This document shows, piece by piece, positions 1 through 9,715 of a DNA stretch of 64,000 nt (its first letter is position 1; each line of letters opens with the position of its first letter). Source of the DNA: Pseudomonas sp. 30_B (GTDB taxonomy: Bacteria; Pseudomonadota; Gammaproteobacteria; Pseudomonadales; Pseudomonadaceae). The notes under the pieces were generated by a model, which searched no databases, was not told where the DNA came from, and was given only the letters and a program-made list of their open reading frames with translations. The stretch is taken from positions 372,001-436,000 of the forward strand of contig NZ_JAFGYY010000001.1 in NCBI RefSeq assembly GCF_017491605.1, written 5' to 3'. Made by a program: the position numbers and the translations under genes.

Positions 1-785
1 TCCGCATCGCCCATTGCCCCGAACGAGTCCTACCGGGGCATGTACTGCGCGAGCTGGTCGAGAATGACCGCATTATCGGCGGCTTGACGCAGAAGTGCTC
101 GGCAGCGGCGGTGCGGCTGTACAAGACCTTCGTCGAGGGCGAGTGCATCGTGACTGACGCGCGCACTGCCGAAATGTGCAAGCTCACGGAGAACAGCTTC
201 CGGGACGTGAATATCGCCTTTGCCAATGAGCTGTCGATCATTTGCGACAAGCTGGGCATCGATGTGTGGGAGTTGATTCGTTTGGCCAACCATCACCCTC
301 GGGTGAACATTCTCCGCCCGGGGCCGGGTGTGGGTGGTCACTGCATCGCGGTCGACCCTTGGTTCATCGTCAGCAAGACACCGGACGAGGCACGACTGAT
401 CCGCTGTGCCCGCAACGTCAATGACCACAAGCCGGAGCTTGTCGTCAGCCAACTGAAAGCCGCGGCCGAGGCTCGTGACAGTCAGGAAATCTACTGCCTG
501 GGGGCTGCCTTCAAGGCCGACATCGACGACCTGCGCGAAAGCCCTGCGTTGGGGGTCGTCCAGCGTCTGCTGGAGGACGGCTTCGAAGTCAGGCTGGTTG
601 AGCCGAACATCGAGGCGTTGCCCGGTTCGCTGCGCCATGACCGCTGCGAGTTGGTGAGTTTCGACCAGTTGCTCGCGAAAGGCCGGAGCGCGCTGATCGC
701 CGTGCTGGTTCCGCACAAGGAGTTCAGAGGTTCGGAAGCGTTGCGCGATCTGCAGCCGCTGGACTTCTGTGGCGCCCTCAACTGA
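1..785 (+). CDS. wecC: UDP-N-acetyl-D-mannosamine dehydrogenase, 3' part (5' end outside window)
   Basis: This is the C-terminal ~260 residues of a nucleotide-sugar 6-dehydrogenase that oxidises UDP-ManNAc to UDP-ManNAcA for surface polysaccharide. The open frame runs in from the left edge (codon phase from base 3) with a WecC-like stretch, CPERVLPG then VENDRIIGG. Next come the central helical domain, the catalytic cysteine in GPGVGGHCIAVDPWF (Cys codon at 342-344), and the C-terminal UDP-binding domain with GAAFKADIDDLRESPA. The stop TGA is at 783-785. It abuts the giant glycosyltransferase gene, whose earliest possible start overlaps its end, so the two are probably cotranscribed. The assignment to WecC rather than another UDP-sugar dehydrogenase rests on family resemblance. 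Confidence 0.9.
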   Translation, partial: RIAHCPERVLPGHVLRELVENDRIIGGLTQKCSAAAVRLYKTFVEGECIVTDARTAEMCKLTENSFRDVNIAFANELSIICDKLGIDVWELIRLANHHPRVNILRPGPGVGGHCIAVDPWFIVSKTPDEARLIRCARNVNDHKPELVVSQLKAAAEARDSQEIYCLGAAFKADIDDLRESPALGVVQRLLEDGFEVRLVEPNIEALPGSLRHDRCELVSFDQLLAKGRSALIAVLVPHKEFRGSEALRDLQPLDFCGALN

Positions 786-798
786 CCGGGCGGCCACG

Positions 799-3700
799 AT
801 GTACGCCGAAGCAGCCATCCGTCTCGTACACGACCCAGTCCGTAAAGTGGCCGCCCTGATTGTGGGTGAGCACCGATACAGCCTGTTCCTGCCTCACTGC
901 GAGACGGATTACATCCAGAGGAAGATCGTTACCGAGCAGCGTCCGTACGAGCTATCGATGCTGGAGGACATGGGCCGGCGCGTGCGCGCGGATGACCTTG
1001 TTCTGGATATCGGTGCGAACGTCGGAAATCACACGCTGTATCTGGCGGCCGTTGCGGGGTGCCAGGTCATCGCGTTCGAGCCCAATCAGGAGCTGGTTGG
1101 CGCCCTGTCGGCCGGTATCGAAATGAACGGGCTCTCCGAGCGTGTGGCCGTCAGGGGCCTCGCAGTGGGCGAGACCGAAGCACAAGGACATTTCGAGCGG
1201 GCGATTCCGGAGAACCTCGGTGCGCAGCGCATCGTGCTGGGGGACGGCGACATCGAAATCGTTGCCCTGGATGAACTGCACTTCGATCACGCGGTGAAGC
1301 TGCTGAAGATCGATGTCGAAGGCATGGAAATGTCCGTACTGCGCGGGGCCGAGCAACTGCTGCATAGGGACCGTCCGCTGATCTATGTCGAGTGCCTCTC
1401 CAAGGATGAATTCCTTGCGGTTGCGGACTGGTTGCAGGCTCGGGGGTACAGCTACCTGGAGACGTTCAACGCCAGCCCCACGCACCTGTTCCTGCCCAGT
1501 GAGCAGGTTGCTGGCGGGCAGCGTCTCGCTCGTTCGCGGCGCAAGAAGGTGCTGGATGCCTATCGTGCTGCCGAGCAGCGGCAAGCGGCCCGGCGCTCTT
1601 CTGAAAAGACTCCAACCTTGTCGCGAGCTGCGAAGAGAGAGACTGGTCCGTCGAGTCGGCGAATTGTCGAGGAGGGGTTGCCTGTCGAGGCGATCCAACC
1701 GGAAACCAAGGCATTGCCGTCTGACTGTCTGGCGGTCAACGACAACGAGCCTCAGCTGATTAAGGAAAGGATTTCGCAATTGGATTCGAAGCTTGCGATA
1801 GCCGAAGTGGTGGTGCCCGCCGTCAAGCCGAGCTTGGCTGCAACCCAGGAAGATGCGTGGGGTACCAACGACCTCACGGCGGCTCTACATGGGGAAATCG
1901 TCTCCCTTCAGGCTGAACTGCAGGTACGGCAGCAGGCCGAGCAGATGCTGACCAGGCAACTTTCCGCCGCGCAGCAACAAATCATTCTTGAGCAGAGCCG
2001 CCGCCGCGAGGCGGAAGACGTCTTGTCGTCTGCTCAGCAGGAGGCAGAGCAAGATCTACAACGACTGGCTCTCGAGAACCGCGAGCTTCAGCAGAAGTGC
2101 ACCTCGCTATTGGCGCGGAACGAAGAACTTGAGCAGAACAGCGACGTTCAGATAGCACTCCTCCAGGAACAGCTGGAGCGACAGCATCACGCCCGTCTTT
2201 CCGCAGAAGAAGACCTGTACATCACCCAGCGGCAGGCACGCGAAGCGAGCATCCTGAACGAGACGTTGCAGGAGCAGCTTTCCGAGGAGCGAGCCCGACG
2301 GGAAGCAACCGAGATGCTGCTGGAGAGTACCCGCGAGGACTGGCAGGCGTCGTTGCAACAGGTGGACCGCGAACTGGCGTCCACGCGCGCCCTGCTGGAT
2401 GCCACGAACCAGAAGTATCGTAGTGTCACCGGGGAGCAGATCCCTCAACTGAAGGCGAACTTGGACAGTCTCCTCGACTGTTCCTCCAGACAGAAGCAAA
2501 AAATCGAGGAGCTGGCCGAGGACCTGCAGCGGGCCAATGCACGGCGCCACCAGGCCGAGCAGCGGCTGATCAAGACAAGGGCCAGCCTGACCTACCAACT
2601 GGGTTATCAGCTGAAGGCGGGTGCTTCTTCCCTGGACGGGCTGGCGCGCCTACCCGGCTCGTTGCTAAATCTCTATCGACAGGCCAGCAAACAACGCAAG
2701 GCACTTCGACAGAAAGGTGTCGGGCACGATGCCATCCCCAAGGCCTTGCCGGCCCCGAAACAGTTTGCCCAGAGCGGTGACAGCGAGCGCCCGATACGGC
2801 TCGATAACGCAGAGCAGGCGCGCCAGCTCATGCTTGGGGGCAGCGACGATACGAAACAGGTCAGAGTGGCCTGCGTCATGGATGAGTTCTCCCACGGTTC
2901 CTATCGTCTCGAATGCGACCTCAAGCAGCTCACACCGGGGCATTGGCAGGAAGAGTTGCAGGCATTCCAACCGGAGTTGCTGTTCATCGAGTCCGCCTGG
3001 CGTGGCAAGGATGATCTCTGGGGCAGCAAGGTGGGGCACAACAGCCAGGAGCTGCAGGGCATCGTGTCCTGGTGCAAGGCCAATGGCGTGCCAACTGCCT
3101 TCTGGAACAAGGAAGACCCGATTCACTTCGAGACTTTCCTGACCACCGCCAAGCAATTCGACTTCGTCTTCACCACGGACATCGATTGCATCCATCGCTA
3201 CAAGGCGGGACTCGGGCACGACAGGGTCTATCTGTTGCCGTTCGCCTGCCAGCCGGCTGTGCATAATCCCATTGAGCTGTATCAGCGCAAGGATGCATTC
3301 TGCTTCGCGGGGGCCTACTACGTACGCTATCCCGAGCGCACCCGTGACCTGGGCAATTTCGTCGCCGATCTCCCCAAGTTCCGACCGCTGGAAATCTTCG
3401 ATCGCAACTTCGGCAAGGACGACCCCAACTACCAGTTCCCCGAGGAATATCGGCCTTACATAGTCGGCACTCTTGCGTTCGACCAGATCGATACGGCCTA
3501 CAAGGGGTATCGCTACTCGATCAATCTCAATTCGATCAAGCAGTCGCAGTCGATGTTCGCGCGTCGAGTCTTCGAGTTGCTGGGTTCCAACACGGTCACC
3601 GTTAGCAATTTCTCCCGTGGCTTGCGCCTGCTCTTTGGTGAGCTGGTCATCTGTACCGATAGCGGCGCGGAAATGTTGCGTCGCCTGAGCCGCCTGGCAG

Positions 3701-6018
3701 GTAACGAGGAGGATTGCGGCAAACTGCGCCTGGCGGCATTGCGCAAGGTGATGCAGGAGCACACCTACAGTCGCCGCCTCGACTACGTACTGAGCAAGGT
3801 ATTCGACAGACCGGCGACCTCGCTCCTACCGCAGATTGCTGTCTTTGCCCTGGCCACGGATGCCGTAGCGCTCAATCGGCTCATCGAGCAGTTGCAGCAA
3901 CAGCGTTACGAGCCAATGCGAGCCTTCATCCTGACAAGCAGGAAGTTGGCCGAGACCGTCAAGCTGGACGATCCGCGTATCACGTTGTTGCCCGAACGAC
4001 AGTTCAGGAAGTACGGCGTGGGCGAGCTCGCCGGAGATGCCCGATGGGTTTGCGGCATGCATGCCGACGATTACTACGGTCCCAATTATCTGCTGGATAT
4101 TGCCCTGGCTTCCCGGTACAGCCGGGCGGGTGTGATCGGCAAGGTCGCGCATTACGCGTCGGATGGCCAGGATATTCAGCTACTGGCGCTGGAACATGCA
4201 TACCGACCTGTGGCCGTGCTGCCGGCGCGTGCTTCGGCCATTGAAGCGCATCGGCTGGCTGAACAGAGGGTGCTGCACTGGTTGAAGTCTCTTGGTGAAT
4301 GGCAATACCAGGCGCAGGACGCCCTGGCGATCGATCCGTACAACTACTGCCGGGATGGTGCTGGATCGAATGCGAGTGCCCGGGTCGATGACCTTGTGCT
4401 GGATGTCGGGCTGAGCATCGAAGAGGTGCAGGCACGCGCTGAAGCCATTCCTCCTGCACGCGTTGATCCAAGCGATACGCCACGCATGGGAGCGCGTGCT
4501 CTTGAGGCCGTATTCGGCACCTTGCGCAGCAAGCTGGTGACACTGGAGTTGGATGAGGATGAATGGCGGATCGATTCCTCGCTTGCCGACGGCAAGCACG
4601 AGTACCTCTATGCGGCACATGAGCTTACGCCCGCGGAGCTTGGGGAAAACGGTCAGCTCAAGCTGTTCCTCGACACCAGCCCGGGTCTGAACCTGCAACT
4701 GGTCCTGCTGATGCTCGACGGGCAAAAGCAGCGCATCAGTCACGTCATGGTGTATGCCAACCGTAACACGACGGTGGACGTCCCTCCGGAGACCGCGTTC
4801 ATTCGAATGGGCTGGCGTGTGTATGCAAGCGGAAGTGCAAAGGTAAGCGGTCTGCTGCTGGGGCATCGAGATCTTCAGCCGTCAACGATGCTGGAGCGCT
4901 CCAGGCATATGCTGCTGACCAATCACTATCCCAGCTATGGCGATCTGTATCGCAATGGCTTTGTTCACAGCCGTGTCCGCGCCTACCGTGAGCACGGGGT
5001 GAGGGCGGATGTATTCCGCCTGCGCAAGGACCAGACGGTGAGCTACGACGAGTTCGAGGATATCGACGTCATCACCGGCTCACAGGAGACCCTGGATCGC
5101 ATGTTGGCGAGTGGGCGCTTCGATTCGGTCCTGGTGCATTTCCTCGATCCAGACATGTGGGAAGTGCTACGCAAGCACATGCATCAGGTGAAGGTCGTGG
5201 TTTGGGTTCACGGTGCCGAGATTCAGCCTTGGTGGCGCCGTGAGTACAACTACAGCACTGACGAGCAACTGGCCCTGGGTAAGTTGGAGAGCGAGAAGCG
5301 CCTGGCGTTCTGGAGAAACCTGCTACAGCCGATGCCTGCGAATCTCAGGCTGGTTTTCGTCTCTCGCTATTTTGCGGAAACCGTCATGGAGGACCTAGGT
5401 TTCCGGATTCCGGAGAACCTGTACGCGATCATCCATAACCCGATCAATACCGATCTCTTCTGTTATCAGGAGAAGGGCTCGGAGTTACGAAAGAAGATTC
5501 TTTCGATTCGCCCCTATAGCTCCAGAACCTATGCCAATGACCTCAGCGTACAGGCCATTCAGGCATTGAGTGATAAACCCTGGTTCAGGGAGTTGGAGTT
5601 TCGGATGGTCGGAGACGGTCCGCTATTCGAGCAGACACTGGAGCCGCTGCGCCAATACTCCAATGTGCATATCCAGCGAGGGTTTCTGAAACAGACAGAA
5701 ATCGCTGCATTGCACAAGGAATATGGAGTCTTCCTTTGCCCCAGCCGAATGGATACCCAAGGCGTTTCTCGAGATGAGGCTATGTCTTCCGGGTTGGTGC
5801 CTATAACCAACGCGGTTGCTGCCATTCCAGAGTTTGCGGATTCGGACTGTGCTTACCTGGATGAGCCTGAGTCATTCCTTGGCCTGAGCAAGGGGATTGA
5901 GGAGATGTATATGAGCCCGGAGTTGTTCTCTCGGAAGTCCATTGCTGCCGCCCGGCGCGTGGTTGAACAAAGCTCAATCAAAAAGACGGTTTTGTTGGAG
6001 ATTGGGCTGTTTGAGTGA
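799..6018 (+). CDS. Giant multidomain polysaccharide biosynthesis protein: FkbM methyltransferase, coiled coil, CgeB-like and GT4 glycosyltransferase
   Basis: About 1740 residues, probably assembling or modifying a cell-surface glycan. Residue numbers are counted from the alternative GTG at 769. (a) FkbM-type SAM methyltransferase at ~50-230: DLVLDIGANVGNHTLYLA, FEPN, and LLKIDVEGMEMSVLRGA. (b) Charged linker, then a long Gln/Glu/Arg-rich coiled coil at ~365-620. (c) CgeB/DUF3880-like glycosyltransferase at ~697-1010 (FWNKEDPIHFETF, DFVFTTDIDCIHRYK). (d) A GT2-like fragment at ~1020-1120, without an obvious complete active site, followed by a beta-rich region. (e) GT4 glycosyltransferase at ~1380-1749 (VWVHGAEIQPWW, VFVSRYFAETV, MVGDGPLFEQ, CPSRMDTQGVSRDEAMSSG). 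ATG 799 is preferred because GTG 769 lies inside wecC; neither start has a strong Shine-Dalgarno. Acceptor and donor sugars cannot be read from the sequence. Confidence 0.8.
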   Translation: MYAEAAIRLVHDPVRKVAALIVGEHRYSLFLPHCETDYIQRKIVTEQRPYELSMLEDMGRRVRADDLVLDIGANVGNHTLYLAAVAGCQVIAFEPNQELVGALSAGIEMNGLSERVAVRGLAVGETEAQGHFERAIPENLGAQRIVLGDGDIEIVALDELHFDHAVKLLKIDVEGMEMSVLRGAEQLLHRDRPLIYVECLSKDEFLAVADWLQARGYSYLETFNASPTHLFLPSEQVAGGQRLARSRRKKVLDAYRAAEQRQAARRSSEKTPTLSRAAKRETGPSSRRIVEEGLPVEAIQPETKALPSDCLAVNDNEPQLIKERISQLDSKLAIAEVVVPAVKPSLAATQEDAWGTNDLTAALHGEIVSLQAELQVRQQAEQMLTRQLSAAQQQIILEQSRRREAEDVLSSAQQEAEQDLQRLALENRELQQKCTSLLARNEELEQNSDVQIALLQEQLERQHHARLSAEEDLYITQRQAREASILNETLQEQLSEERARREATEMLLESTREDWQASLQQVDRELASTRALLDATNQKYRSVTGEQIPQLKANLDSLLDCSSRQKQKIEELAEDLQRANARRHQAEQRLIKTRASLTYQLGYQLKAGASSLDGLARLPGSLLNLYRQASKQRKALRQKGVGHDAIPKALPAPKQFAQSGDSERPIRLDNAEQARQLMLGGSDDTKQVRVACVMDEFSHGSYRLECDLKQLTPGHWQEELQAFQPELLFIESAWRGKDDLWGSKVGHNSQELQGIVSWCKANGVPTAFWNKEDPIHFETFLTTAKQFDFVFTTDIDCIHRYKAGLGHDRVYLLPFACQPAVHNPIELYQRKDAFCFAGAYYVRYPERTRDLGNFVADLPKFRPLEIFDRNFGKDDPNYQFPEEYRPYIVGTLAFDQIDTAYKGYRYSINLNSIKQSQSMFARRVFELLGSNTVTVSNFSRGLRLLFGELVICTDSGAEMLRRLSRLAGNEEDCGKLRLAALRKVMQEHTYSRRLDYVLSKVFDRPATSLLPQIAVFALATDAVALNRLIEQLQQQRYEPMRAFILTSRKLAETVKLDDPRITLLPERQFRKYGVGELAGDARWVCGMHADDYYGPNYLLDIALASRYSRAGVIGKVAHYASDGQDIQLLALEHAYRPVAVLPARASAIEAHRLAEQRVLHWLKSLGEWQYQAQDALAIDPYNYCRDGAGSNASARVDDLVLDVGLSIEEVQARAEAIPPARVDPSDTPRMGARALEAVFGTLRSKLVTLELDEDEWRIDSSLADGKHEYLYAAHELTPAELGENGQLKLFLDTSPGLNLQLVLLMLDGQKQRISHVMVYANRNTTVDVPPETAFIRMGWRVYASGSAKVSGLLLGHRDLQPSTMLERSRHMLLTNHYPSYGDLYRNGFVHSRVRAYREHGVRADVFRLRKDQTVSYDEFEDIDVITGSQETLDRMLASGRFDSVLVHFLDPDMWEVLRKHMHQVKVVVWVHGAEIQPWWRREYNYSTDEQLALGKLESEKRLAFWRNLLQPMPANLRLVFVSRYFAETVMEDLGFRIPENLYAIIHNPINTDLFCYQEKGSELRKKILSIRPYSSRTYANDLSVQAIQALSDKPWFRELEFRMVGDGPLFEQTLEPLRQYSNVHIQRGFLKQTEIAALHKEYGVFLCPSRMDTQGVSRDEAMSSGLVPITNAVAAIPEFADSDCAYLDEPESFLGLSKGIEEMYMSPELFSRKSIAAARRVVEQSSIKKTVLLEIGLFE

Positions 6019-6185
6019 GAGGGGGAATGGGTTATTAAAGTCAGTTGTTCGGGTTTTTGATATCGATATCAAGGTGAAGTCTGACTTCTTCGCAGGATTG
6101 AGGCATCCTTAATAATGCACTTCGATTCTTGCGAGGTTGTCGGTTGCGTCTACTGTTTTCGTATTTGGAAAGGAAGTGCTTTGTC

Positions 6186-6641
6186 ATGATCAAGCCGATT
6201 TTGGTTGTTGTTACCCTTGCTGCTCTTGCTGGTTGTGATGATGGGGCTAAGTCTCCATCCAAAGAGCAACCTGTTGCTGCGGCTACCGTGACACCTGCGG
6301 AAAAAGTTGTTGCTGCCAAGCAGCTCCAGCTTCCGGATGGCAGTGTATTGCCGTTGAACGGGGAGCTTCTCAAACAGATGAACAAACCGAGCGATAAAGG
6401 AAAGTCGATTATCAATGTGGTTTCGTTCGATGCCTCCAGTCATAAGGCAGAGGGTGAAATATCTTCTGAGTTGGAGAAGCTTGGTTACTCCCGCAGGGTC
6501 GTCGAAGAGCGCGAAGGGTTCCTGAAGGTTCACTACTATAAGGCGAAGTCTCCGGTAATAGGTGGAATCTATACGGATCAGGACAAGGAGTCTAATGGTC
6601 AGGAGAAAACTCTGACGCGCTTATATTGGCAGGAGTCCTAA
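6186..6641 (+). CDS. Small predicted lipoprotein of unknown function
   Basis: A 151-residue protein with a clear lipoprotein signal: MIKPILVVVTLAALAGC, with the lipidated cysteine at residue 17. After it comes an Asp/Ser/Lys linker and a soluble domain of ~100 residues with no motif I recognise (QLPDGSVLPLNGELLKQMN, then EISSELEKLGYSRRV near the middle). The start ATG 6186 is chosen because GGAAAGGAAG lies 9-18 bases upstream and the signal peptide begins exactly there; the frame is open further upstream but without a signal. GC content looks lower than that of the flanking glycosyltransferase genes. It stands alone between the giant glycosyltransferase and the membrane protein gene. Function unknown. 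Confidence 0.75.
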   Translation: MIKPILVVVTLAALAGCDDGAKSPSKEQPVAAATVTPAEKVVAAKQLQLPDGSVLPLNGELLKQMNKPSDKGKSIINVVSFDASSHKAEGEISSELEKLGYSRRVVEEREGFLKVHYYKAKSPVIGGIYTDQDKESNGQEKTLTRLYWQES

Positions 6642-6733
6642 AATAATTGCCCTTGCTTTGCCCTGTAAGTATCTCGCGCAGGGCAAAGCATTCAGGTTCC
6701 AGTGATTTCTTAATTAATTAGATTTGCATTGCC

Positions 6734-8479
6734 ATGATGCTGCTGATACGAGAGGTCAGATCGACCGTCGGATGGTCGTATTCTCTGGGAAAAAAATTCT
6801 TCCGGATTGTGCCACTCACTACTGCCCTGATTCAGGCGCTCACACTGACTTCGCAGTTCCTGCTGCTCATCGCATTCTTTCTTCCGCTGAAAGTTATGGT
6901 GCTGCTGGGTGCGTCGACCATTCCAGGCCAGTTTCCAGTTTATTTGCGAAGCGTTGATCGTGAATGGTTGATTGTTTTTATAAGCTGTATGGCTCTGCTT
7001 TGCTATATCCTGCATGTCGTTCTGGAGCTTTCGATCAGGCTGTTGTCGATAAAGGGTGCACGGCTTCTTCTAGCGCACAGTAAAAAGATCGATCTGTTTG
7101 AAAATCAGGTGAAGCTTGCCACGTCCAGCTATTCGAAGTATGTGCGTGGTTTGGCGGCAGCCACATTCGTAGTTATATCGTTTTTGCTGCTGCTCTATCT
7201 CTACCCTTCGCTATTCTTGGTCATCACCCTTTATATTCTGGTCGCTTTCTTTTCAGTACTCGCCATCTGCAGTTACAGCGAGCATGTTCAGAAGGCTCTG
7301 CGGGCGAAGTTGGGGGGAGGCATGAATGCATTGGCCTCCATTGGCTTCATGCTGGCCTTCTTCTTCATGGTGGCCAATTTCCTGAGTGACCACCACCCGT
7401 CTGTCTGGATAGCGGTTATTTCGCTTCTGCTCATACGGCAAGGGCTTCAGCGGATAGCCGGGATGATCCAGGACATCGCCTCGCTTCGTGGGCAACGTAG
7501 GCAGATCGGCGCACTGTTCTTTCACTCCCTGCCACTGATGATCCAGAGCCGCTTTGAGGATCTGCTGGAACACTCCTCGCTGGATCAGTCTGCCCGCCAT
7601 GCCTGGATTTCCAAGGTGCTCTGCGAAGTCGAGCGGATTTCGCCAGGCGAGTTGGACGTCGTTTGGCATCAAATGGGAGTGGCAGGGGTGCATGCCTTTG
7701 ACGTGACCTGCTCCGACGAGAACTCAGGTCAACAACATCGCTATCTCTTGAAATTATTCAGTGAGGATGTCAGCGCTCTTGCGGCACAGGAGTTGACGCT
7801 GCTGACTTCATCCACTGCTCTGCCAAGCCCTCGTTTCATAGACGCTCGCTCGGTACGAGGATTGCGTTGCCATGTGTTTGCATGGCAGGGCGAGAGCAAA
7901 GTGCTTCGCCGCCAGGTTGGCCCTGGCGTTCTGGCGGTAATGACTCGCCTGATGGTCATCGAGCCATCGAAGGATTTGCTCCAGCGCTTCATGCGGTCGC
8001 GCCAGCCCCTTGAGTGGCGTCTGGACCTCAGGCAGATAGAAAGCCTCGGCGTTGCTGCGTCCTTGCCAGAACACGCCGAGTGTCTGCAGCGATTTCTGAA
8101 AGGGTTCGAACGAGCGCGTGCGCTTTTGTCGGCACTGCCCCGGCAAATTACGCCCTTGGACATGACGTTGGAAACCCTGCTGGTCAACGATTCGGGCGAG
8201 TTCCTGCTCAGCCACTGGGCGAACTGGCGAATCGAACCTTTGGGGGCCGGCTGGCCGGTGGATGAGCGAGAGAAGCTGGCAGACGCATTGGCGGCCGCGA
8301 AGACTCTGCGCCCTGGCCTGATGGCTGTCTCCTTGTCGGCAGTCATGCTCGCCGCGTTGCTGTATGCGTTCGAACGCTTCTGTAATCAGCGCAACTATGC
8401 GTCTGCATTGACGCTACTGGCTGATGTGCTGTCGTTGCTGAACGGCGAGGTGGCGCACGAGGAGGTCCGGCATGGATAG
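6734..8479 (+). CDS. Polytopic membrane protein with degenerate APH/kinase-like cytoplasmic domain
   Basis: 581 residues. The N-terminal ~240 hold five or six hydrophobic segments (about 28-55, 77-100, 145-190, 205-235), resembling an ABC-exporter membrane domain, but no nucleotide-binding domain follows. Residues ~295-510 look like a phosphotransferase (APH/choline-kinase) fold: a lysine in a strand after a glycine-rich turn (HRYLLKLFSED), and near residue 474 PLDMTLETLLV followed by GEFLLSHWANWRIEPLG. Active kinases have HGDxxxxN and D-W/F-G here. One Asp is kept, while the Asn and the second Asp are lost, so it is probably a pseudokinase. A last hydrophobic segment lies near 540-560. The stop overlaps the ATG of the next glycosyltransferase gene by 8 bases, indicating translational coupling. 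A role in polysaccharide production is inferred from context only. Confidence 0.65.
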   Translation: MMLLIREVRSTVGWSYSLGKKFFRIVPLTTALIQALTLTSQFLLLIAFFLPLKVMVLLGASTIPGQFPVYLRSVDREWLIVFISCMALLCYILHVVLELSIRLLSIKGARLLLAHSKKIDLFENQVKLATSSYSKYVRGLAAATFVVISFLLLLYLYPSLFLVITLYILVAFFSVLAICSYSEHVQKALRAKLGGGMNALASIGFMLAFFFMVANFLSDHHPSVWIAVISLLLIRQGLQRIAGMIQDIASLRGQRRQIGALFFHSLPLMIQSRFEDLLEHSSLDQSARHAWISKVLCEVERISPGELDVVWHQMGVAGVHAFDVTCSDENSGQQHRYLLKLFSEDVSALAAQELTLLTSSTALPSPRFIDARSVRGLRCHVFAWQGESKVLRRQVGPGVLAVMTRLMVIEPSKDLLQRFMRSRQPLEWRLDLRQIESLGVAASLPEHAECLQRFLKGFERARALLSALPRQITPLDMTLETLLVNDSGEFLLSHWANWRIEPLGAGWPVDEREKLADALAAAKTLRPGLMAVSLSAVMLAALLYAFERFCNQRNYASALTLLADVLSLLNGEVAHEEVRHG

Positions 8480-9707
8480 CGGACCTCGTATCGCCATGAT
8501 CGTCTGGAACGAGTTCCGTAACGACGCCCGGGTCCTGAAGGAGGCGCAAACGCTTCGGGCTGCCGGTCATCAGGTGACTGTCTTCGCTCTTCATACGCCT
8601 GGCGTCACCGCTGAGAGGGAGAGACTTGAGAGCGGGATCGAGATCGTACGCGTGGCGAGAAGCCCACTGTGGATGCTACGCAAACGTCGGACCATGGGCA
8701 GTGACTGCACAGAGCAGGGAGGACGCACGGTCACAGGAACCATTGGGCAACTGGGCGTCCGGCACCGAGCACTGCGTATCGTGGCGCGCCTATGGACGCA
8801 CGCCGGCCTGCTGTGGCGAGTGGTCCGGCACCGGGCAGCTGTCGTCCATGCGCACGATGTGAACACCCTCCCCACTGCCTGGTTGGCTGCCTGCCTGTCC
8901 GGAGCGCGTATCGTCTATGACGCGCATGAGATCAGTACCAGTCGCGAAGGCTACGCCAGCTATCGCAATCTGGTTGGCTTCGTCGAACGCCTGCTCATGC
9001 CGCGTGTACACGGAACGATCACCACTACCGATGCGCGGGCCAAGTTCTTTGCCAGGGCCTACGGTATTCCCCGGCCTCTGGTTCTGCAGAATCGTCCTCG
9101 CCGCACGGTGATGAGCTCATCTCGTATTCGCGATGAGCTAGGGCTCACTCATGACTGGCCTGTGGTTCTCTATCAGGGTGGTCTCCAGCAGGGGCGGGGG
9201 CTGGAGCATCTGCTCCGCGCGGCGGTCATGGTGACCAATACCTACTTCGTTTTCATCGGAGGTGGACGCCTCGCGGCTGAGCTGCAACAGCTCAGTGAAG
9301 TCTCGGGTGTGCAGGAGCGCGTGCACTTCATCCCGACGGTATCGCTAGTCCAATTGCCGTCCTACACCGCCTCTGCGGATGTCGGTGTGCAGCCGATCGA
9401 GAATACCTGTCTGAATCACTTCACCACGGACTCGAACAAGCTCTTCGAATACCTGATGGCAGGGCTGCCCGTCGTAGCCTCAAGCCTCCCGGAAATTCGT
9501 CGAGTCGTGCAGTCGCACGACGTTGGCATCCTGATCCCGCCTGGCGATGTTCAGGCGTTGGTGGGTGCGCTGAGGATGATGGTCGATGATCCGCAGCTAC
9601 GGGCCCGGATGCGCCACAACGCGCTGCAGGCAGGGGAGCTGCTCAATTGGGAAGAGCAGGAGTCTGCATTGCTCACCCTATATCGGCAAGTGCTCAAAGG
9701 CCGGTAG
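8472..9707 (+). CDS. Glycosyltransferase family 4 protein
   Basis: 411 residues of GT-B architecture. The N-terminal acceptor domain begins RIAMIVWNEFRNDARVLKEA, has the conserved HAHDVNTLPTAW stretch and IVYDAHEIST. The C-terminal nucleotide-sugar domain has VLYQGGLQQGRGLEHLLRA, IGGGRLAAELQQL, and the GT4 donor signature in NKLFEYLMAGLPVVASSLPEI. It is expected to transfer a sugar from an NDP-sugar to a lipid-linked glycan at the inner membrane. It overlaps the preceding gene by 8 bases and is followed after 8 bases by a second GT4 gene. Substrate unknown. Confidence 0.88.
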   Translation: MDSGPRIAMIVWNEFRNDARVLKEAQTLRAAGHQVTVFALHTPGVTAERERLESGIEIVRVARSPLWMLRKRRTMGSDCTEQGGRTVTGTIGQLGVRHRALRIVARLWTHAGLLWRVVRHRAAVVHAHDVNTLPTAWLAACLSGARIVYDAHEISTSREGYASYRNLVGFVERLLMPRVHGTITTTDARAKFFARAYGIPRPLVLQNRPRRTVMSSSRIRDELGLTHDWPVVLYQGGLQQGRGLEHLLRAAVMVTNTYFVFIGGGRLAAELQQLSEVSGVQERVHFIPTVSLVQLPSYTASADVGVQPIENTCLNHFTTDSNKLFEYLMAGLPVVASSLPEIRRVVQSHDVGILIPPGDVQALVGALRMMVDDPQLRARMRHNALQAGELLNWEEQESALLTLYRQVLKGR

Positions 9708-9715
9708 TCAGCATC

